This document shows positions 1-7,091 of a stretch of 64,000 bases of DNA, one piece after another (the first letter of the stretch is position 1; each line of letters opens with the position of its first letter). The position numbers and the translations under genes are program-made. The notes under the pieces were generated by a model that saw nothing but the letters and a program-made list of their open reading frames with translations, searched no databases and had not been told where the DNA came from. The DNA comes from an uncultured Bacteroidales bacterium (GTDB taxonomy: Bacteria > Bacteroidota > Bacteroidia > Bacteroidales > FEN-979): positions 105,518-169,517 of the forward strand of contig CAJBYO010000029.1 of NCBI GenBank assembly GCA_903959905.1, written 5' to 3'.

Positions 1-969
1 GGGGTTGTTGATAAAGGGTTTCCCGAAAGCGATCAGGTCGGCAAGGCCGTTCTGCAGGTCACGTTCGGCTGTCTCCTTTGAATAACCGCCTGCAAGGATC
101 AGGGTGTGATGGAGCTTTTCGCGGATGGTCTGCTTGATGGCAAGCGGCACTTCCGGGGCACCCATGGCACTGTGGTCAACAAGGTGAATATAAAGAACAC
201 CGAGTTTGTCAAGCTGCGTGGCCAGGTAGGCGTAGGTGTCATTGATTTCAGGGTAGGGGACCATTCCTCCGTTCACGCCATAGGGAGATAAACGAATGGC
301 TACTTTGTCCATGCCGATCGCTTTGCCCACTGATTCAACAACCTCGAGAACAAACCGGCAGCGGTTTTCAATGCTTCCGCCGTATTCATCGGTGCGCTGG
401 TTGCTTGAAGGGGAGAGGAACTGCTCAAGGAGATATCCGTTTGCCCCGTGAAGTTCAACACCGTCAAATCCAGCTGTGACTGCGTTGATCGCGGATTTCA
501 TGAACTCTTTTTTCGTGTTTACAAGGTCTTCGGTGGTCATGGCACGTGGAACCGAGTGGTCCTGCATGCCTTTGGTGTCGGTGTACATCTGCCCTGAAGC
601 TACAATGGCCGACGGGGCGAGAACCTCTGCACCCGCTGGCAGGTTATCCACGTGGGTCATCCTTCCGGTGTGCATGAACTGAACAAAGATCTTTCCACCT
701 TTGCTGTGAACTGCGTCGGTGGTTTTCTTCCAGCCAGCTACCTGTGCTTCGCTGAAAATTCCCGGGATGCGGGCATAGCCGAGGCCGTTTGCCGGGGGTG
801 ATGTGCCTTCGGTAATGATCAGGCCGGCACTTGCCCGTTGTTCGTAATATTTGGCAATCAAGTCATTGGGTGTATTGTCGAGGGCCCGGCAGCGGGTCAT
901 CGGGGCCATCACGACCCTGTTTTTTAATTCAATATTTCCGAGGGTATATGGACTGAATAGTTTGTGCAT
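1..969 (-). CDS. NADH:flavin oxidoreductase, old yellow enzyme family (3' end outside window)
   Basis: The reading frame is open from ATG at 969 to the window edge (323 codons), so the C-terminus is missing. The start reads MHKLFSPYTLGNIELKNRVVMAPMTR in two blocks, the usual opening of old-yellow-enzyme TIM barrels. Further in are GxxELHGANGYLLxQFLSP, with the substrate-binding His-Gly-Ala-Asn, and a NQRTDEYGGSIENRCRF block, both family hallmarks. Such FMN enzymes reduce activated C=C bonds using NAD(P)H in the cytoplasm. The gene is divergent from the CoA-transferase operon, with about 90 bp between them. The natural substrate cannot be read from sequence. Confidence 0.93.
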   Translation of the reverse strand, partial: MHKLFSPYTLGNIELKNRVVMAPMTRCRALDNTPNDLIAKYYEQRASAGLIITEGTSPPANGLGYARIPGIFSEAQVAGWKKTTDAVHSKGGKIFVQFMHTGRMTHVDNLPAGAEVLAPSAIVASGQMYTDTKGMQDHSVPRAMTTEDLVNTKKEFMKSAINAVTAGFDGVELHGANGYLLEQFLSPSSNQRTDEYGGSIENRCRFVLEVVESVGKAIGMDKVAIRLSPYGVNGGMVPYPEINDTYAYLATQLDKLGVLYIHLVDHSAMGAPEVPLAIKQTIREKLHHTLILAGGYSKETAERDLQNGLADLIAFGKPFINNP

Positions 970-1002
970 TTTCGTATTAATTTTAGTTTTGTAATATTTT
1001 TG

Positions 1003-1010
1003 CAAAAGTA
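1003..1010 (-). promoter_or_regulatory. -7 element of the OYE gene promoter
   Basis: TACTTTTG on the minus strand matches the Bacteroidota housekeeping -7 consensus TAnnTTTG. It lies 33 nt upstream of the ATG at 969. No good TTTG -33 box is seen at the usual spacing, so the call rests on the -7 match and position. Confidence 0.45.
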
Positions 1011-1032
1011 TGGTTTTTATTTAGAATTAGTA

Positions 1033-1040
1033 TAAATTTG
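1033..1040 (+). promoter_or_regulatory. -7 element of the CoA-transferase/tyrosine catabolism run
   Basis: TAAATTTG matches TAnnTTTG and lies 18 nt before the ATG at 1059. An in-frame TTG at 1038 falls inside the element and is therefore unlikely to be the start. It sits back to back with the minus-strand element at 1003-1010, forming a compact divergent promoter. Confidence 0.5.
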
Positions 1041-1058
1041 TACGAGATTCTTTTAGCA

Positions 1059-1751
1059 ATGAACAAAGTAGTGAATAACGCCCTGGAGGCAATCAGCGGA
1101 ATTGAAAGCAACATGACCATCATGCTGGGTGGCTTCGGCCTGTGCGGAATCCCTGAAAACTGTATTGCAGCCCTTGCTGCAAGTGATGTAACCGGCCTTA
1201 CCTGTATTTCAAACAATGCCGGGGTTGACGGATTTGGTCTTGGCATGCTCCTGCGCCGCCATCAGATCAGGAAAATGATGTCGTCCTACGTAGGTGAGAA
1301 CAAGGAATTTGAGCGGCAACTGCTCAGCGGTGAACTGGAAGTGGATCTTATCCCCCAGGGCACATTGGCTGAACGTATCCGCGCAGGCGGGGCAGGGATT
1401 CCTGCATTTTTTGTGCCGGCTGGGTATGGTACGGAGGTGGCCGACGGAAAGCCCGTAAGGGAGTTTGACGGCAAGATGTACCTGGAAGAGCACTGGCTCA
1501 GGGCTGATTTTTCCATTGTGAAGGCCTGGAAAGGTGATACGCATGGCAACCTCATCTACCGGAATACCGCCAATAATTTCAACCAGGTGATGGCTACAGC
1601 CGGCCGGATCACCATTGCAGAGGTAGAAGAACTTGTCCCCGCCGGAACACTTGACCCGAACCAGGTCCACACGCCTGGCGTGTTTGTGCAGCGGATATTC
1701 CAGGGAACCGGATATGAGAAGCGGATTGAGTTTGTAACTGTCCGAGGGTAA
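1059..1751 (+). CDS. scoA: 3-oxoacid CoA-transferase subunit A
   Basis: This 230-residue protein has the alpha-subunit signature GGFGLCGIPENCI near residue 25 and an EHWLRADFSIVKAWKGDTHGN block typical of succinyl-CoA:3-ketoacid CoA-transferases. With ScoB it moves CoA from succinyl-CoA to acetoacetate. Acetoacetate is a product of the tyrosine pathway encoded just downstream, so the pair closes that pathway. ATG 1059 is preferred over the in-frame TTG at 1038, which overlaps the -7 element. The stop codon TAA (1749-1751) is the first three bases of a heptamer array. Confidence 0.93.
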   Translation: MNKVVNNALEAISGIESNMTIMLGGFGLCGIPENCIAALAASDVTGLTCISNNAGVDGFGLGMLLRRHQIRKMMSSYVGENKEFERQLLSGELEVDLIPQGTLAERIRAGGAGIPAFFVPAGYGTEVADGKPVREFDGKMYLEEHWLRADFSIVKAWKGDTHGNLIYRNTANNFNQVMATAGRITIAEVEELVPAGTLDPNQVHTPGVFVQRIFQGTGYEKRIEFVTVRG

Positions 1752-1790
1752 CTTGTAATTTGTAACTTGTAATTTGTAACTTGTAATTGG
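1749..1790 (+). repeat. heptamer tandem array, six units of TAACTTG/TAATTTG
   Basis: Six 7-bp units alternate TAACTTG and TAATTTG, the last being TAATTGG. The array fills almost the whole scoA-scoB spacer and begins with the scoA stop codon. It is one of many short-period arrays in the window. Confidence 0.9.
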
Positions 1791-1797
1791 TTTAACT

Positions 1798-2454
1798 ATG
1801 GCGCTTGATAAAAATGGAATTGCAAAACGGATTGCGCAGGAGTTGCACGACGGTTATTACGTGAACCTGGGCATCGGGATACCTACCCTGGTGGCCAATT
1901 ACATCCCTGAAGGAATGCAGATTGTGCTGCAGTCGGAGAATGGCTTGCTGGGCATCGGGCCTTTCCCGGCCAGCGAGGATGTCGACCCAGACCTGATCAA
2001 TGCAGGCAAGCAGACTATTACGACGGTTCCTGGTGCGGCATTTTTTGATTCATCTGCCAGTTTTGCCATGATCCGCGGCGGGCATATCGACCTCACGGTG
2101 CTGGGAGCCTTTGAAGTATCCGATACCGGCGATATTTCTTCCTGGAAGATCCCGGGAAAGCTTGTCAAAGGCATGGGAGGCGCCATGGACCTCGTTGCTT
2201 CCGCGAAAAACATCATTGTGGCCATGATGCACACCAACCCGCAGGGAGAGTCGAAACTGCTGAAAAAATGCACCCTGCCCCTTACAGGGGTAGGCGTTGT
2301 AAAACGAATTGTGTCTGACCTTGCCGTTATTGACGTTACCCCGGATGGGTTCAAACTGATTGAAAGGGCACCGGGCGTATCTGTTCAGGATATCATCAAT
2401 GCCACAGAAGGGAAGCTGATTGTAGAGGGAGAAATTCCGGAAATTAGTGTATGA
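1798..2454 (+). CDS. scoB: 3-oxoacid CoA-transferase subunit B
   Basis: The beta subunit (218 aa) carries the catalytic-Glu motif [14 protein letters not shown] near residues 42-55, preceded by [19 protein letters not shown], which is standard for the family. The length is usual for the B subunit. It forms a heteromer with the scoA product 46 bp upstream. Co-location with hmgA, hpd and fahA suggests acetoacetate activation as its role. Confidence 0.94.
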   Translation: MALDKNGIAKRIAQELHDGYYVNLGIGIPTLVANYIPEGMQIVLQSENGLLGIGPFPASEDVDPDLINAGKQTITTVPGAAFFDSSASFAMIRGGHIDLTVLGAFEVSDTGDISSWKIPGKLVKGMGGAMDLVASAKNIIVAMMHTNPQGESKLLKKCTLPLTGVGVVKRIVSDLAVIDVTPDGFKLIERAPGVSVQDIINATEGKLIVEGEIPEISV

Positions 2455-2460
2455 TTTTTT

Positions 2461-2500
2461 GAATATTGAATATTGAACATTGATCAACGAATTTTGAAAT
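2461..2500 (+). repeat. heptamer tandem array, GAATATT-type
   Basis: Units read GAATATT, GAATATT, GAACATT, GATCAAC, GAATTTT, GAAAT. The first three are clear tandem copies and the later ones are decayed. It lies between scoB and hmgA. Confidence 0.7.
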
Positions 2501-2542
2501 CGAGCGGCTTAGCATTATACAGAAGAACAATACCTTATTTTA

Positions 2543-3700
2543 ATGTCACATTATTTCACACTCGGCCGGATTCCCCGCAAGCGGCATGTCGTATTCCGCA
2601 AGCCTGACGGAGGCCTATATGCGGAACAACTGGTTTCAACGGAAGGGTTTTCAGATGCCTATTCCCTTGTTTACCATTGCCATCCGCCTACCATGGTCAC
2701 AAAAATAGACGCTGCTTATTCAGTGGCCCCGAAAGTAGCCGACCCGAACAACATGCAGCACCGCCTTTTCCGCGGTTTTGACGTTGCCCCGGCAGATGAT
2801 TACCTTGAAAGCCGCATCCCCGTGCTGGTCAACAGCGACTGCCATATCAGCCTGGCTGCACCCCGAAAGTCAATGACAGATTACTGGTTCAAGAACTCGG
2901 GTGCCGATGAGATGATCTTCATCCACCGGGGAGAAGGAACACTACGGACCATGTATGGCAATATTCCGTTTTCGTACGGCGACCAGCTCGTTGTTCCCCG
3001 CGGCGTTATTTACCAGGTTGAGTTCAATTCAACCGACAACAGGCTTTTTATCGTTGAATCCTTTGCCCCGCTCAGATTTCCAAAGCGTTATATGAACAAA
3101 TTCGGACAACTGCTCGAGCATGCGCCATTCTGCGAGCGTGACATCCGCAAGCCCTCGGAGTTGGAGACCCATGACGAAAAAGGAGATTTCCTGGTTAAAA
3201 TCAAGCGGGATGACATGATCTGGCCATACCATTTTGCAACGCACCCTTTTGACCTGGCCGGCTGGGATGGGTATCATTACCCGTATGCCCTCTCTGTCCA
3301 TGATTTTGAACCGATTACGGGCCGGCTTCATATGCCGCCGCCAATACATCAGACCTTTGAAACACCGGCCTTTGTCATGTGTGCTTTTGTCCCGCGATTG
3401 TATGATTATCATCCCGATTCCATCCCGACCCCTTACAACCACAGCAATGTTGACTCTGATGAAGTGCTTTATTATGTCGACGGCGACTTCATGAGCAGGA
3501 ACAATATCAAACCGGGCAATATCACCCTTCATCCCATCGGGATTGTGCACGGTCCCCATCCGGGTGCGGTTGAACGCAGCCTTGGAGCAAAGGAGACCAA
3601 AGAACTCGCCCTGATGGTGGATACTTTCAGGCCGTTGAAGATCACGGAACAGGCGTTTGGGATTGAGGAGCCGGAGTATTACAGGTCGTGGCTGGGGTAG
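2543..3700 (+). CDS. hmgA: homogentisate 1,2-dioxygenase
   Basis: This 385-residue cupin-fold iron enzyme opens the homogentisate ring to maleylacetoacetate. The C-terminal core holds PYNHSNVDSDEVLYY (His300, Glu307) and HPIGIVHGPHPG (His336), in the places where the family's Fe(II) ligands (His/Glu/His) fall. The N-terminus MSHYFTLGRIPRKRH is typical of the Bacteroidota form, which is shorter than the roughly 430-residue proteobacterial enzyme. It is followed by hpd and fahA, so successive pathway steps are adjacent. Confidence 0.93.
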   Translation: MSHYFTLGRIPRKRHVVFRKPDGGLYAEQLVSTEGFSDAYSLVYHCHPPTMVTKIDAAYSVAPKVADPNNMQHRLFRGFDVAPADDYLESRIPVLVNSDCHISLAAPRKSMTDYWFKNSGADEMIFIHRGEGTLRTMYGNIPFSYGDQLVVPRGVIYQVEFNSTDNRLFIVESFAPLRFPKRYMNKFGQLLEHAPFCERDIRKPSELETHDEKGDFLVKIKRDDMIWPYHFATHPFDLAGWDGYHYPYALSVHDFEPITGRLHMPPPIHQTFETPAFVMCAFVPRLYDYHPDSIPTPYNHSNVDSDEVLYYVDGDFMSRNNIKPGNITLHPIGIVHGPHPGAVERSLGAKETKELALMVDTFRPLKITEQAFGIEEPEYYRSWLG

Positions 3701-3702
3701 AG

Positions 3703-3787
3703 GAATGCTGGGAATGCAGACAATGCAAAGAATGCAAACAATGCAGAAAATGCAAGCAATGTAAGCAATGCAGGGAATGCAAACAAT
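3703..3787 (+). repeat. nonamer tandem array AATGCARRC
   Basis: About nine units of period 9, such as AATGCAAAC, AATGCAAGC, AATGCAGGG and AATGTAAGC, fill the hmgA-hpd spacer. Both period and unit differ from the heptamer arrays nearby. The minus strand reads through it as a false run of Cys-Ile residues. Confidence 0.88.
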
Positions 3788-3839
3788 TAAGGGTATGAAT
3801 TTTAAGGTGTTTAATTGACAAATTTTCAAATTACAGAGT

Positions 3840-4940
3840 ATGACTTCGCAGGATGATTTTTTACCGATCAATGGAACAGATTACGTTGAGTTTTATGTGG
3901 GCAATGCCAGGCAGGCTGCCCATTATTATCAAACCGCTTTCGGGTTTCAGCCACTGGCCTATGCCGGGCTTGAAACCGGTCTGAAGGACCGCACATCGTA
4001 TGTGCTTCGCCAGGACAAGATCACGTTTGTGCTCACTACATCGCTAATACCTGATTCACCCATCGCAGCGCATTGCAAACTACACGGTGACGGCGTTAAA
4101 GTAGTTGCCCTGTGGGTTGATGACGCCCGCAGATCCTTTGAGGAGACGACAAAGCGCGGCGCAAAGGCATATCTTCAGCCCATTACGGAAACAGATGACA
4201 ATGGTTCAGTGGTATTGTCGGGGATACATACTTACGGAGAAACCGTTCATATATTTGTTGAGCGCAAAAACTATAAAGGTATTTTCCTTCCCGGCTTTAT
4301 AAAATGGGAGCCATTTTATCGTCCGGAAAATGTCGGTTTGCATTATGTTGACCACATGGTTGGCAATGTTGACTGGGGCGAGATGAACCAGTGGGCAACC
4401 TTTTATCATGATGTGATGGGGTTCAACCAGCTGATATCCTTTGATGACAAAGACATTTCAACCGAATACACCGCGCTGATGAGCAAGGTGATGGCCAGCA
4501 GCAACCTTTACATCAAGTTTCCGCTCAATGAGCCGGCCCACGGGAAAAAGAAGTCGCAGATTGAAGAGTATATTGATTTCTACAAGGGAGGCGGGGTGCA
4601 GCATGTCGCCCTGGCAACCCACAACATCCTTGAAACCGTTTCTGCCCTGAAAAGCCGCGGTGTTGAATTTCTAACCGTCCCGGACGCCTATTATGATTCC
4701 CTGCTCCAGCGTGTCGGCAATATTGATGAACTGATTGAACCACTTCGTGAACTGGGCATATTGGTTGATCGTGATGAGGATGGGTACCTGCTCCAGATCT
4801 TCACCAAACCGGTTGAGGATCGTCCGACGGTATTTTATGAGATCATCCAGCGAAAAGGGGCGAAATCGTTCGGCAAGGGAAACTTTAAGGCGTTGTTTGA
4901 ATCGATTGAGTTGGAGCAGGGGAGAAGGGGAACCCTGTAG
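3840..4940 (+). CDS. hpd: 4-hydroxyphenylpyruvate dioxygenase
   Basis: The protein (366 aa) has two vicinal-oxygen-chelate halves. It converts 4-hydroxyphenylpyruvate to homogentisate with Fe(II) and O2. The three iron ligands can be placed: His172 in YVDHMVGNV, His255 in GGVQHVALAT and Glu334 in FYEIIQRKG. The C-terminal gate helix motif GKGNFKALFESIELEQ is intact. The length is normal for HPPD. ATG 3840 follows the nonamer array by about 50 bp, and fahA comes next in the same direction. Confidence 0.95.
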   Translation: MTSQDDFLPINGTDYVEFYVGNARQAAHYYQTAFGFQPLAYAGLETGLKDRTSYVLRQDKITFVLTTSLIPDSPIAAHCKLHGDGVKVVALWVDDARRSFEETTKRGAKAYLQPITETDDNGSVVLSGIHTYGETVHIFVERKNYKGIFLPGFIKWEPFYRPENVGLHYVDHMVGNVDWGEMNQWATFYHDVMGFNQLISFDDKDISTEYTALMSKVMASSNLYIKFPLNEPAHGKKKSQIEEYIDFYKGGGVQHVALATHNILETVSALKSRGVEFLTVPDAYYDSLLQRVGNIDELIEPLRELGILVDRDEDGYLLQIFTKPVEDRPTVFYEIIQRKGAKSFGKGNFKALFESIELEQGRRGTL

Positions 4941-4942
4941 AA

Positions 4943-4974
4943 TGACGAGTGACGAATTACGAATTACGAATTGG
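4943..4974 (+). repeat. heptamer tandem array TGACGAG/TTACGAA
   Basis: The units TGACGAG, TGACGAA, TTACGAA, TTACGAA lie just after the hpd stop codon and occupy most of the hpd-fahA spacer. Confidence 0.8.
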
Positions 4975-5005
4975 GTGCTAATATGGCTTTTGGTAAGTAA
5001 AATAA

Positions 5006-6283
5006 ATGATGAAAAAGGTGATTGGGGCAGATAGGGGTTCGTGGATCAGGGTTGAGCGGGAGAGTGATTTTCCGGTTCAGAATGTTCCTTTTGGGATTTT
5101 CTCATCGGAGGGTAGGAGTGCGAGGGCTGCAACAAGGATCGGGGATACGGTTATTGACCTGCATGCGCTGGCGATGGCCGGTCTGCTTGACGGGTTGGGG
5201 ATTAATCCATCTGTTTTTTCACATGATACACTGAATCCACTGATCGGGCTTGGTAAAGCTTTGTGCCGCGAACTGCGCTGCCGCATTGCTGAAATCTTTG
5301 ATCAGGATAACCCTGTGCTGCGTGACCTGCCCGGTAAACATGCCGGAATTCTGTTCCCCGTGAGGGAGGTTAAGATGCTGATGCCGGTACAGGTGGGCGA
5401 CTACACCGATTTCTATTCAAGCATCGAGCATGCAACCAATGTGGGTATCATGTTCCGTGATCCTGCCAATGCCCTGCTGCCCAACTGGAAGCACCTCCCG
5501 GTAGGTTACCATGGTCGCAGTTCGTCCATTGTGGTATCGGGAACTGACATTCACCGGCCAAAGGGACAAACAAAGGCCGATACGGCTGAATTTCCTGAGT
5601 TTGGCCCGTCGCGCCAGGTTGATTTTGAACTGGAAATGGCATTTATCACCTGCAGGAAGACCGACCTCGGGCAATCTGTTTCAACCGCAGAGGCAGAGGA
5701 TCATATCTTTGGCATGGTGATATTCAATGACCTGTCAGCCCGCGACATTCAGAAGTGGGAGTATGTACCGCTGGGACCGTTCCTAGCCAAGAATTTCGGA
5801 TCGGTGATCTCCCCGTGGATTGTCACACTGGATGCCCTTGAACCCTTTCGGATGCCTGGACCACCCCAGGATCCGCCGGTGCTTCCTTACCTTCAGTTTG
5901 AAGGGGATCATAATTTTGATATCCGGCTTGATGTGTTTATCCAGCCAGATGGACAGCCCGAACAGCGCGTTTGCCATTCCAATTACAAATACATGTACTG
6001 GAACCTTGTCCAGCAACTTGCCCATCAGACTGTGAACGGATGCAACATCAATCCGGGCGATATGTACGGCTCGGGTACCATCAGCGGACCGACACCTGAT
6101 TCATTTGGTTCCATGCTGGAGATCGCCTGGAAAGGAACCAGACCGGTGAAAATGGCGGATGGCACCGAACGGAAATTTATCAATGACAATGACAGTATTA
6201 TCATGCGGGGTTATTGTATCAAAGAGGGGTTGAGGATCGGCTTCGGGGAGGTGAGGACGAGGATTTTGAAGGAAAGGGAGTGA
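5006..6283 (+). CDS. fahA: fumarylacetoacetase
   Basis: This 425-residue hydrolase splits fumarylacetoacetate to fumarate and acetoacetate. An N-terminal SH3-like domain (QNVPFGIFSSEGRSARAATRIGD in two blocks) is followed by the FAH fold. That fold shows YTDFYSSIEHATNVG, VGYHGRSSSIV, the metal-binding VDFELEMAFI acidic residues and FNDLSARDIQKWEY. Full length matches the family. It directly follows hpd. No maleylacetoacetate isomerase gene is present, although that step lies between HmgA and FahA. Confidence 0.95.
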   Translation: MMKKVIGADRGSWIRVERESDFPVQNVPFGIFSSEGRSARAATRIGDTVIDLHALAMAGLLDGLGINPSVFSHDTLNPLIGLGKALCRELRCRIAEIFDQDNPVLRDLPGKHAGILFPVREVKMLMPVQVGDYTDFYSSIEHATNVGIMFRDPANALLPNWKHLPVGYHGRSSSIVVSGTDIHRPKGQTKADTAEFPEFGPSRQVDFELEMAFITCRKTDLGQSVSTAEAEDHIFGMVIFNDLSARDIQKWEYVPLGPFLAKNFGSVISPWIVTLDALEPFRMPGPPQDPPVLPYLQFEGDHNFDIRLDVFIQPDGQPEQRVCHSNYKYMYWNLVQQLAHQTVNGCNINPGDMYGSGTISGPTPDSFGSMLEIAWKGTRPVKMADGTERKFINDNDSIIMRGYCIKEGLRIGFGEVRTRILKERE

Positions 6284-6290
6284 GTGCTAA

Positions 6291-6322
6291 TGACAATTGA
6301 CAAATGACAAATGACCAATTGA
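6291..6322 (+). repeat. heptamer tandem array TGACAAA
   Basis: The units TGACAAT, TGACAAA, TGACAAA, TGACCAA occupy the spacer after fahA. They create an in-frame ATG at 6304 that extends the next gene artificially. Confidence 0.8.
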
Positions 6323-6330
6323 AGTCGGTG

Positions 6331-6972
6331 ATGAAAATTGATGATCTTGAATATCTGCATTTTGATCCGAAGGATACATCGGTTCCCAGGTTTCATCATC
6401 TGATGCTGGGAGCGATTGCGCCGAGGCCGATAGCGCTGGCCAGTACCATTGACGCAGAGGGCAGGCCTAATCTTTCGCCGTTCAGCTTCTTCAATGCGTT
6501 TGGCGCCAATCCGCCGGTCATCGTTTTTTCCCCTTCACGCCGCGGGAAAGACAACACGACCAAGCATACGTATGATAATATCAAGGAGGTCCCTGAAGTT
6601 GTTATCAACGCTGTGACCTATGAAATGGTTAAGAAAGTCAGCGATTCCAGTGCCGATTTCCCGAAAGGCGTGAATGAGTTTGACATGGTTGGGTTTACCA
6701 TGGTTCCATCCGACCTGGTGAAGCCTTTCCGGGTGAAGGAATCGCCCGTTCAGTTCGAGTGCAAAGTGCTCCAGGTTATCGAGACAGGCTATGGGCACGG
6801 TGCAGGAAACCTGGTGATATGTGAGATCCTGAGGATCCACATTAACCCGGAAGTCATGGATGAAAACGGAAAAATAGATCAACAAAAAATAGACCTCGTG
6901 GGGCGGCTTGGCGGAGAGTATTATGTGCGGGCCTCCGGGCCAGCGCTTTTTGAGCTAGCCAAGCCGGTGTAG
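6331..6972 (+). CDS. flavin reductase-like domain protein (FMN-binding split barrel)
   Basis: The protein (213 aa from ATG 6331) has the split-barrel features PRPIALASTIDAEGRPNLSPFSFFNAFGANPP and VIFSPSRRGKDNTTKHTYDN. These resemble the flavin reductase domain family that binds FMN and reduces flavins or acts as a small oxidoreductase. An ATG at 6304 is in frame but lies inside the heptamer array, so 6331 is preferred. Its place between fahA and the aromatic amino acid hydroxylase implies a role in aromatic amino acid catabolism that the sequence does not define. Confidence 0.85.
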   Translation: MKIDDLEYLHFDPKDTSVPRFHHLMLGAIAPRPIALASTIDAEGRPNLSPFSFFNAFGANPPVIVFSPSRRGKDNTTKHTYDNIKEVPEVVINAVTYEMVKKVSDSSADFPKGVNEFDMVGFTMVPSDLVKPFRVKESPVQFECKVLQVIETGYGHGAGNLVICEILRIHINPEVMDENGKIDQQKIDLVGRLGGEYYVRASGPALFELAKPV

Positions 6973-6993
6973 GGACACACCATGGTGTGTCCC
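6972..6993. repeat. 22-bp perfect palindrome
   Basis: GGGACACACCA is followed directly by its reverse complement TGGTGTGTCCC. Two decayed half copies follow to about 7022. It overlaps the last base of the upstream stop codon. Being a palindrome without a T-tract, it resembles a dispersed REP-like sequence more than a classic terminator. Confidence 0.85.
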
Positions 6994-7052
6994 TGCCATG
7001 GTGTATCCCTGCCAGGGTGCATCTGGATTGCCTAGTCCCGGTATGACAGTAA

Positions 7053-7072
7053 AGACGCACCGCGGTGCGTCT
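7053..7072. repeat. 20-bp perfect palindrome
   Basis: AGACGCACCG and its reverse complement CGGTGCGTCT adjoin with no loop, 20 bp before the hydroxylase ATG. It forms a pair with the palindrome at 6972 and may fold in the mRNA leader. Confidence 0.85.
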
Positions 7073-7091
7073 CCACAGCAAAGAAAATAAC

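Noticed and set aside
3703..3871. Minus-strand frame rich in Cys-Ile repeats over the hmgA end
   Set aside because: The low-complexity part is the nonamer array and the remainder is antisense to hmgA, with no independent support.
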